This document shows, piece by piece, positions 1 through 5,454 of a DNA stretch of 5,454 nt; positions within the stretch are counted from its first letter, which is position 1, and each line of letters begins with the position of its first letter. The DNA is taken from positions 1 to 5,454 of the forward strand of contig JBCDBY010000299.1 in assembly GCA_039182715.1 (NCBI GenBank), written 5' to 3'. The translations under genes were made by a program, and so were the position numbers. Source of the stretch: JBCDBY01 sp039182715 (GTDB lineage Bacteria; Planctomycetota; PLA2). Below the pieces are notes generated by a model, which was given only the letters and a program-made list of their open reading frames with translations, did no database searches and was not told where the DNA came from.

Positions 1-3000
1 GCAGGATCGACAGGTAGGGACGCGTCGGCACCAGACGGTCGTAGGCACCCAGCGCCTCCTCGAACTCCTCACGCTGCATCGCGCCCAGGGCCACCGGCTG
101 CAGCTTGTAGAAGGACTGCGCACCCTGGAACAGCGCGTCGAAGCGAGCGGTCGTCTCCTCCGGATCCAGCACGCGATAGCGGACCAGTTCCTCGACTTCG
201 GCGTCGCGCGGCGCGCGTCGCTTCGCCTCTTCGATGACGTCGATCGCGATGCGCAGCACGCGTCCGCGCGTATCCGAGATCCAGAGCTCCGGCCGCTCGG
301 GATGAAACTCCGCGTGCTCCCAGCGTCCGCCCTCGGCGGTGAAGGCGCGTACGAGCACCCGGTCCTCGACCCGGTAGATGCGTCCGCCGCGACCCCACTG
401 CGCGAAAATAAACCGCGCGTCAGGCGACCATCCCGCGAGCAGTCGGCCCGCCGGCATGCGCGTGATGCGCTGCCAGGTCTTGCCGGTGCGCGTGTCCCGG
501 AAGAAGACCGCGTTGTCCGCCGCCGTCGAGACGTAGGCGTGGCCGTCCGGGCTCCAGTCCGCGTCGAAGGCGTAGCCGGTCCGGTCGCGGAAGTGGTAGA
601 CGCTCCGCCGCGCCTCGAGGTCCCAGAGCGTGTCCGACAGATTGCCCGCATCGACGGTTACCAGCCGAAGTCCATCCGGCGCGAACCGCACGCTCGACGG
701 TCCTACCACCGGCACGCCCACGATCGGCTGCCCCTTGGCGACGTCGTAGGTCGAGATCCGCACCTGGTTGCTCCACGCGGCGAAGCGCGCGCCGTCGGGG
801 GAGAGCACGCCGCGCGTGCCCTTCGTGCGAAACGCCGACTGCGGGGTGCCGGTCACGGCGTCGATGAAGTTCCAGACCATGCCCTCACCGGCCGGGAAGC
901 CGATCGCCAGCCGCGAACCGCCCTTTGCGATCGTGACCTGCGACGGGTTCTGGCCCTTGGCATCGAGCTGCGCGAGTGGCCGGCCGGTCGACAGCTCGAT
1001 CAGCGTGGTCGGCTGTCCGTCGAGATCGGGCCACACGAGGACCGCGCGATCGCCGGCGACCGACATCGCGACGATGCGGTGCCCGGCGGGAAGACCGGAC
1101 GCCCAGTCCGCGGTCACGTCGCGCGGATCGAACGCGTGCCACAGCCGCGCCGTGAAATCGCGTCCGCCGGTGACGAGCCGCGATCCGTCGCGGTTCCAGG
1201 CGATCGACTCGATGCGATCGAAGTGGCCGACGAGTCGCGCATCGACCGTGCCCGTGCGCGTGTTCCAGACGACGCCGTCGTTGCTGCGGCCCGCTTCGAG
1301 CAGCGCGATGCGCCCGTTGGCGGGGTGCGCGCGCGCGAAGCGGAACGCGCCAGGCAGTTCGAGGCGATGGCGCACCCGGTCGCCGTCGATTTCGTGCGCG
1401 ACCAGCTCCGTGACGGCCGAGGCGCGGCGCGGGGCGCGCGCCCAGGTCACCCAGACGCGTCCGTCGTCCGCCAACCGGCTCGGGCCGAGTCGCGGCCGGA
1501 TGTGCAGCAGTTCGCCGTCGGCGATGCGCCGCACGTAGCCGCTGGTTTCGGCGGGCGCGAGAAAGCCGACGACGAGCTCCGTGTCTTCCTTGCGGAACCG
1601 CACCCAGCCGCCGCGGCCGACCTTGCACGCTTCCGGGTTCGCCCACTCCTGCAGCACCTTGCCGTCCGCGGTCGCGACGACGGAGAGCGTCCCGTTCCGT
1701 CGGAGCAGCGCGAGGCGCGCCCCGTCCCTCGAGAACGTCGCCTCGAAGACCGCGCTGCGCGGCGGAGACCGGCGGATTCGCGTCCACGTGTTCGCATCGA
1801 TGAGATGCGTGCCGCCGCCCCGGCCGACGAACAGAACGCGGCTCCCGTCGGGCGACCAGGTCAGCTCCGCCTTCGGTTGCTTGGTGAGCAGACGAAGCGC
1901 GCGATAGACGCCGATCGGCTTTCCGACTTCGACCGAGCCGGTCAGCTTGCCGGTCGCCCGCTCGTAGACGCGCACCTGGTTGGTGTCGACCGCGTAGGTC
2001 GCGAAGCGCGAGCCGTCCGGGGCGAAGCGAATCCGCGCGATCCATGCGTCGTCGGTCACGATCTGGCGGGTCATCGCGCCGGTCGCCGCATCCCACACGA
2101 AGATGCTGTGGTCGTGCCCTGCGGTGACGACGGTCTTGCCGTCGGGCGCATACGTGGCCGCGAGCACGTAGCCCTCGTGCTGGTCGTGCAGCGTTCGGAT
2201 CTCGCGCAGGCCGTCGAGCGCAGTCGCCAGCGCTTCGCGCACGAGCGGCCCGTCGGTCGAGCGCGCGGCGTAGCGACCGAGGATGAGCGCGAGCGAGGCG
2301 TTGCGCGACGCGAGACTCGTCGCCTGCGCGGCGATGCGCTCCCCGTTCGCGCGACGACGCGCCACGCGCTCGGCCGCGGCGGCCTGCTCCGCTTCGCCGC
2401 GCGCCCTTGCCTCGCGCTGGCGCGACGCCTCGGCCGAGGCGCGCGCTTCCGCTTCCGCCGCGGTCGCCTGCTCGGCCAGCACGCGCGCCTCGCGTTCCTT
2501 CTGCGCGGCGGCGAGGGCGCGCCCGCGCGAGGCTTCCACGCGCGTCTTCGCGCGGTACTGCTGAATGGCGACGAAGAGCGAGCCGCAGACCACCAGGAAG
2601 AGCAGCGCGGCGAGCGCGCCGGCGAGCGGGCGATTGCGCGCGATCCACTTGGAGGCCGCGACCATCGGTCCGGTGCGATGCGCCGAGACGACGCGGCCGT
2701 CCAGGTAGGCCTGCAGGTCGGCCCCGAACTCGCTGCCGTTCGCGTAGCGGTCGCCCGCGTCGCGCGCCATTGCCTTCTCGGCGATCGCGAGGAGCTCGTC
2801 CGGCGCGTCCGCGGCGATCTTCGCCAGCGGCTCCGGCGGTCCCTTCTGCACGGCGAGCACCACCTCCAGCGCATTGGCCGGTCGCCCGCGTCCCGCCACG
2901 TAGGGCGGCGAGCCGGCCAGCAGGTGGTAGAGGCAGGCGCCGAGACCGTAGACGTCGGACGCGGGGCCGATGCGAGCGAGATCGCCCGCGGCCTGCTCGA

Positions 3001-3874
3001 GCGGCATGTAGGTGGGGCTTCCGATGGCGGAGCCGATGCGCGTCCCGAGCGAGTCCTCCTCGGCGAGATCGAACGTGCCGCTCTCCGTGGGGGGGCCGTA
3101 GCGCTCGTCCTCTTCCGCGTCGAGCACCTTCGCGAGGCCCCAGTCCATCACGTAGACCTCGCCGAAGCCGCCGACCATGATGTTCGCCGGCTTGAGGTCG
3201 CGATGAACGATGGCGCGCGAGTGCGCGAAGCCGATCGCGTCCGCGGCGCGGACGAGCACCTGCACGACGCGCGCGAGCGGCCACGCGGGATCGCGCTCGT
3301 GGTAGCGGTTGATGATCGCGACCAGTTCTTCGCCCTCGACGCGCTTCATGGTGAAGAAGATGCGCTTGTCGGGATTGATGCCGAAGTCGTAGACCGGCAC
3401 GATGCCCGGATGGTCGAGCTGCGCCATGATGCGCGCCTCGCGAATGAAGCGGTGCACGGCGGGGTCGATCTCGGTGCCGGGCTCGGGCACGTTCGACCCC
3501 TCGTCGCCGTCGCGCAGCACCTTCATCGCGATGGCGCGCTCGAGGCCCTGGTCGACTACCTCCAGCACGCGGCCCATCGCGCCCTCGCCGATCTCGCCGC
3601 CGTAGCGGTAGCGCTCCTGCGCATAGAACTGGATGTGCTCGAGCAGCGCCGCCGCGCGCGAGTCCGTCGGCTCCGGATCGGCCGCCGGCTCCTGCTTCGA
3701 TTTCGGCTTCGGCTTCGGCTTGGGCGGCTGATCGAGCGACTCGTAGACCGACTCGACGAGCTCCTCGAACCCCGCGAAGAGGTTCTGGTACGAGGCCATG
3801 GGACGCAGGCGCCCGGCGGCGCGATCGGCGTCCATGAGAGCGCGGCAGCGCGCGAGAATCTTCGACTCGTCCAT
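1..3874 (-). CDS. Membrane serine/threonine protein kinase with WD40 double propeller (C-terminus beyond the window)
   Basis: Hanks-type kinase, expected to phosphorylate Ser/Thr on unknown substrates. At least 1291 residues are visible, without a stop. Kinase domain ~89-395: glycine loop GEGAMGRV (96-103), ATP lysine K118, helix-C glutamate E146, catalytic HRDLKPAN (224-231) and metal-binding DWG (244-246), with YMPLEQA (289-295) at the APE position. All catalytic residues are present, so it should be active. A juxtamembrane stretch typical of the family leads to one hydrophobic helix (~417-437), then an Ala/Glu/Arg-rich coiled coil (~441-513). About 14-15 degenerate WD40 blades follow (~562-1208), with recurring PDG turns and strand-d tryptophans such as W594 and W912. 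A helical tail runs to the edge. By analogy with PknB-like kinases the propellers would lie outside the cytoplasmic membrane and act in sensing or binding; this is inference. ATG at 3874 is the first ATG after an in-frame TGA (3908-3910); its Shine-Dalgarno is weak (GGGA, about 8 bases upstream). M14 and M26 are alternative starts. Confidence 0.95.
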   Translation of the reverse strand, partial: MDESKILARCRALMDADRAAGRLRPMASYQNLFAGFEELVESVYESLDQPPKPKPKPKSKQEPAADPEPTDSRAAALLEHIQFYAQERYRYGGEIGEGAMGRVLEVVDQGLERAIAMKVLRDGDEGSNVPEPGTEIDPAVHRFIREARIMAQLDHPGIVPVYDFGINPDKRIFFTMKRVEGEELVAIINRYHERDPAWPLARVVQVLVRAADAIGFAHSRAIVHRDLKPANIMVGGFGEVYVMDWGLAKVLDAEEDERYGPPTESGTFDLAEEDSLGTRIGSAIGSPTYMPLEQAAGDLARIGPASDVYGLGACLYHLLAGSPPYVAGRGRPANALEVVLAVQKGPPEPLAKIAADAPDELLAIAEKAMARDAGDRYANGSEFGADLQAYLDGRVVSAHRTGPMVAASKWIARNRPLAGALAALLFLVVCGSLFVAIQQYRAKTRVEASRGRALAAAQKEREARVLAEQATAAEAEARASAEASRQREARARGEAEQAAAAERVARRRANGERIAAQATSLASRNASLALILGRYAARSTDGPLVREALATALDGLREIRTLHDQHEGYVLAATYAPDGKTVVTAGHDHSIFVWDAATGAMTRQIVTDDAWIARIRFAPDGSRFATYAVDTNQVRVYERATGKLTGSVEVGKPIGVYRALRLLTKQPKAELTWSPDGSRVLFVGRGGGTHLIDANTWTRIRRSPPRSAVFEATFSRDGARLALLRRNGTLSVVATADGKVLQEWANPEACKVGRGGWVRFRKEDTELVVGFLAPAETSGYVRRIADGELLHIRPRLGPSRLADDGRVWVTWARAPRRASAVTELVAHEIDGDRVRHRLELPGAFRFARAHPANGRIALLEAGRSNDGVVWNTRTGTVDARLVGHFDRIESIAWNRDGSRLVTGGRDFTARLWHAFDPRDVTADWASGLPAGHRIVAMSVAGDRAVLVWPDLDGQPTTLIELSTGRPLAQLDAKGQNPSQVTIAKGGSRLAIGFPAGEGMVWNFIDAVTGTPQSAFRTKGTRGVLSPDGARFAAWSNQVRISTYDVAKGQPIVGVPVVGPSSVRFAPDGLRLVTVDAGNLSDTLWDLEARRSVYHFRDRTGYAFDADWSPDGHAYVSTAADNAVFFRDTRTGKTWQRITRMPAGRLLAGWSPDARFIFAQWGRGGRIYRVEDRVLVRAFTAEGGRWEHAEFHPERPELWISDTRGRVLRIAIDVIEEAKRRAPRDAEVEELVRYRVLDPEETTARFDALFQGAQSFYKLQPVALGAMQREEFEEALGAYDRLVPTRPYLSIL
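3695..3727 (-). repeat. Hexanucleotide tandem repeat encoding a Pro-Lys tract
   Basis: On the coding (minus) strand, AAGCCG-type units repeat in tandem and encode alternating proline and lysine (residues 50-60, PPKPKPKPKSK). The unit is two codons long, so gain or loss of a unit keeps the reading frame. It sits between the N-terminal extension and the kinase domain, where it most likely acts as a stiff, basic linker. Confidence 0.8.
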
Positions 3875-3930
3875 GGGCGAGGTCCCGGTCGGAATCCTAC
3901 GAGCGCTTCACGACCGGACGGAGTTCCTAT

Positions 3931-3947
3931 CGGGCAGCGAAAGCCCG
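3931..3947 (-). other. Short hairpin just after the DinB stop codon
   Basis: A perfect 5-bp stem (CGGGC / GCCCG) with a 7-base loop starts right after the TAG stop of the DinB gene, in the 73-bp gap before the kinase. On the minus strand it is followed by ATAGGAAC rather than a T-run, and the stem is short, so it is not a convincing intrinsic terminator. It might be a weak attenuating or mRNA-end structure, or chance in GC-rich DNA. Confidence 0.25.
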
Positions 3948-4430
3948 CTAGGTGAGCGGAAAGTCGCCGCCGGGAGGCAAGGGGTGCCCGAGGAGCCGGC
4001 ACATCGCCGCGATCTGCCCGATGTGGTGGAACAGGTGCACCTGCGTGCGCATCAGGACGTGCATCGGAACCAGCTCGGCGTCGCCGTGATAGGTGGTCAT
4101 CGCGCGCCGCGCGGTCAGCTCCTCGTCGGACGCCCCCTCGAGGTAGGTGCGCGTCGTCGCCGCCACGCGTGCGCGAAACGCCTCCAGCGCCTCGACCGTC
4201 GCCGCGTCGGCCGCATCCTCCGAGGCGTCCATCGCGCCGGCGACCACCGAGAGCCAGTACCGTTCCGCGCCGATGGCGTGCTGAAGCTGCTCCCGCACGG
4301 TCGGGTACCCGAAGCCCTCGAGCTCGGTGTCGAGCTGCTCCGCGCTCAGTTGGCCAGCGTGGGCGAGACAGAGTGCAAACGAGCGGTGGGCGCGATCGTG
4401 AAAGTCGAGAAGCAGGGCGGAGTTTTTCAT
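3948..4430 (-). CDS. DinB family protein (DinB/YfiT-like putative metalloenzyme)
   Basis: A 160-residue protein, the usual size for the DinB/YfiT four-helix-bundle superfamily. Members typically bind a divalent metal through three histidines; some are thiol-dependent transferases and many have no known reaction. Here the likely triad is H51 in QHAIGAERYWL (second helix) plus H132 and H136 in VHLFHHIGQIAAMCRLLGHP (125-150 region), a hallmark of the last helix. The family-typical loop before the last helix (MTTYHGDAELVPMH) is also present. There is no signal peptide or membrane helix, so it is probably cytoplasmic. ATG at 4430 opens on MKNSALLLDFHDRAH, matching a typical first helix; no strong Shine-Dalgarno is visible. 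The gene ends in TAG 73 bp before the kinase in the same direction, so co-transcription is possible. Despite the family name there is no sign of a DNA-damage role. Substrate unknown. Confidence 0.92.
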   Translation of the reverse strand: MKNSALLLDFHDRAHRSFALCLAHAGQLSAEQLDTELEGFGYPTVREQLQHAIGAERYWLSVVAGAMDASEDAADAATVEALEAFRARVAATTRTYLEGASDEELTARRAMTTYHGDAELVPMHVLMRTQVHLFHHIGQIAAMCRLLGHPLPPGGDFPLT

Positions 4431-4444
4431 TCGTGCTTCATGCT

Positions 4445-4462
4445 CGTTCCGGCCCGTTCCGG
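4445..4462. repeat. Helically phased 8-bp direct repeat in the divergent intergenic region
   Basis: CGTTCCGG occurs at 4445-4452 and again at 4455-4462, a 10-bp period (one helical turn). It lies 15-32 bp upstream of the DinB start, so it could be a tandem regulator site over the DinB promoter or leader. No regulator family is recognised, and chance in GC-rich DNA is possible. Confidence 0.3.
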
Positions 4463-4468
4463 ATTCAC

Positions 4469-4503
4469 GAACACGGCACGAAAGAATACTTGGCAGCGTG
4501 TTC
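4469..4503. repeat. Intergenic inverted repeat between divergent genes
   Basis: A perfect 7-bp inverted repeat, GAACACG (4469-4475) and CGTGTTC (4497-4503), separated by 21 bases, lies near the middle of the 113-bp region between the divergent DinB and PEP-CTERM genes. The arms are 28 bp centre to centre. The intervening stretch is the most AT-rich part of the region and holds a candidate minus-strand -10 hexamer (TATTCT, 4488-4483) and a plus-strand TTGGCA (4490-4495). It could be a two-half-site operator controlling one or both genes. No full sigma-70 promoter could be assigned with confidence. Confidence 0.35.
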
Positions 4504-4530
4504 CACTGCTTTCCGTTTTCAGGAGTGAGT

Positions 4531-4536
4531 GGAGGG
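4531..4536 (+). promoter_or_regulatory. Ribosome binding site deciding the ATG start at 4544
   Basis: GGAGGG lies 7 bases before ATG 4544, a near-ideal Shine-Dalgarno arrangement. The in-frame GTG at 4529 has an AGGAG (4521-4525) only 3 bases upstream, which is too close. Starting at ATG 4544 also gives a cleaner signal peptide (MRRIEW...). Confidence 0.75.
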
Positions 4537-4543
4537 TAATCGC

Positions 4544-5437
4544 ATGCGAAGGATCGAGTGGATCGCGGCCGCGATGCTGTGGCTGGCCGTGGATGGCAAG
4601 GCCGACGAACTGAAGGTCGAGGTCACCAGTGACATCGACGGCGTGGTGCAATCGGCCGGCGCCACGGAGAACGCGTTCAACGTGCCGGCGATCGCCGAGC
4701 TGATCCTGCCGGAGGCGGGAGATCAGCCGGTCAGCGGAAGCGCGTTCACGCGTGCGGAGCAGCGCAACACGGTGCTCGGCGCGTTGGGTTACGTGGAAGC
4801 CGAGGCGGTCTTCTTCAGCGGGAACAACGCCAACTCGGTGACCGCGTTGAACACGATCGTCTCGACCGCGACGCAAGCGGGCGCGCACGAGTACGGCATC
4901 TTCATCACGGGTGCGGAGTTGCGCACGCTGAGCTACGCCGGGTTCGTGCCCAGCCTCGTCGCGAGCTACGACGTCACGCTCGACGTGACGCGCGGCGGCG
5001 TGACGACGCGCGCATTCGCGTCGTCCGCGACGCTGACCGGTGCCACGCTGACCAAGACCGGCATCGACCTCGGGTCGTCATCCATCGCCGGTCCCGAGCA
5101 GGGTCTGCAGGCGGGCTTCGCGTTCGACCCGCTTCTCGACCTCATCGACGTCGGCATTCTCAATCCTGGCGATTTCGTCACGTACTCCTACGGCGTTTCG
5201 GTCTCGGGGCCCGGTTTCGAGACCGGCGGATCCGCCTTCTTCGGGGATCCCTCGAGCCTGTCCAACCCGCCGAGCAGCGGTGCGCTCAACCGGCTCCTGT
5301 TTACCGGACCCGGAGACCCTGCGTCCGATCCGGGGCCGGGCCCGCAGCCGCAGCCGATTCCGGAGCCCGGCACGCTGGCGCTCTTCGCGGCCGGCGCCGC
5401 GGGACTGGCCTGGTTGCGCCGCCGCCACGTGTCGTAA
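4544..5437 (+). CDS. PEP-CTERM sorting domain-containing exported protein
   Basis: A 297-residue secreted protein. An N-terminal signal peptide (about residues 1-19, MRR then a hydrophobic core) has a plausible cleavage site after GKA, before DELKVEV. The middle (~20-257) is rich in Thr, Ser, Gly and Val, has no cysteine anywhere, and looks like alternating beta strands; I do not recognise its fold. A Pro/Gly/Asp linker (~258-272, PGPGPQPQ) leads to a canonical PEP-CTERM tag: IPEPGT (PEP at 273-275), a hydrophobic helix (~277-289) and the basic end WLRRRH. In known systems this tag is cut by an exosortase, and the proteins are exported or anchored at the outer surface, often alongside exopolysaccharide production. 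No exosortase or polysaccharide gene is in view. The gene is divergent from the DinB gene with its own ribosome binding site, and ends in TAA. No terminator can be seen because only 17 bases follow. An extension of 5 residues from GTG 4529 is possible but less likely. Confidence 0.9.
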   Translation: MRRIEWIAAAMLWLAVDGKADELKVEVTSDIDGVVQSAGATENAFNVPAIAELILPEAGDQPVSGSAFTRAEQRNTVLGALGYVEAEAVFFSGNNANSVTALNTIVSTATQAGAHEYGIFITGAELRTLSYAGFVPSLVASYDVTLDVTRGGVTTRAFASSATLTGATLTKTGIDLGSSSIAGPEQGLQAGFAFDPLLDLIDVGILNPGDFVTYSYGVSVSGPGFETGGSAFFGDPSSLSNPPSSGALNRLLFTGPGDPASDPGPGPQPQPIPEPGTLALFAAGAAGLAWLRRRHVS

Positions 5438-5454
5438 GGGGTTCGAGCGACGAC

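Noticed and set aside
885..3284. 799-codon minus-strand open frame in a second frame
   Set aside because: It overlaps the kinase in a shifted frame and its translation is an Arg/Gly/Ala-rich shadow. The kinase motifs, membrane helix and WD40 units all fall in the other frame without interruption, so it is neither a separate gene nor evidence of a frameshift.
3931..3947. Intrinsic terminator after the DinB gene
   Set aside because: The stem is only 5 bp and no T-run follows on the minus strand.
302..3955. Very long plus-strand open frame (1217 codons) opposite the kinase
   Set aside because: It lies in exact codon register with the kinase on the other strand. Its stops would need TTA, CTA or TCA codons in the kinase, which are rare in such GC-rich DNA. 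Its translation is Arg/Ala-rich, low in complexity and has no recognisable domain, whereas the minus strand shows every kinase motif.
4475..4510. Possible sigma-54 (GG-N10-GC) promoter elements near GGCACG and TGGCAG
   Set aside because: The GG and GC dinucleotides are not at the required spacing in either candidate, so the -24/-12 arrangement fails.
4490..4519. Sigma-70-like plus-strand promoter starting with TTGGCA
   Set aside because: The -35-like hexamer is a fair match, but at 17-18 bp spacing the sequence is CCGTTT or CGTTTT, which does not resemble TATAAT.
4427..4888. 153-codon minus-strand open frame overlapping the PEP-CTERM gene start
   Set aside because: It is antisense to the signal peptide and first third of the PEP-CTERM protein, has Arg-rich shadow composition and overlaps the DinB start. 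The plus-strand product has a good ribosome binding site, a signal peptide and a sorting tag.

Overview
This is a very GC-rich bacterial window (G/C-ending codons dominate) with three protein genes and almost no spare DNA. Two genes lie on the minus strand: a DinB-family protein and, 73 bp downstream of it, a very large membrane serine/threonine protein kinase that runs off the left edge. The third gene is on the plus strand, divergent from the DinB gene, and encodes a secreted protein ending in a PEP-CTERM sorting tag. I found no tRNA, rRNA, CRISPR array, insertion sequence or attachment site.

Layout: positions 1-3874 (minus) hold the kinase, with at least 1291 codons read in one frame and no stop. 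In order it has a short N-terminal extension, a Pro-Lys tract, a Hanks-type kinase domain, one transmembrane helix, an Ala/Glu/Arg-rich coiled coil, about 14-15 WD40-like blades and the start of a further helical region. Positions 3948-4430 (minus) hold the DinB-like four-helix-bundle protein. Positions 4431-4543 are a divergent intergenic region with a small inverted repeat and a helically phased direct repeat. Positions 4544-5437 (plus) hold the PEP-CTERM protein. Only 17 bases follow it.

Organism: the PEP-CTERM tag implies a Gram-negative-type envelope and an exosortase elsewhere in the genome. Kinases built as Hanks domain, membrane helix, coiled coil and WD40 propeller, with an MDWGLAK-type activation segment start, are especially common in Planctomycetes and also occur in other large-genome, high-GC phyla such as Myxococcota and Acidobacteriota. 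A planctomycete or similar environmental lineage is my best guess, but three genes cannot settle it.

Working together: the DinB and kinase genes may share a transcript, since they are codirectional, closely spaced and lack a convincing terminator between them. No shared pathway is evident. The PEP-CTERM gene has its own upstream region and is probably an independent unit. I see no clearly new multi-gene system here. The most interesting items are the kinase's architecture and motif variants, and the unrecognised ectodomain of the PEP-CTERM protein.
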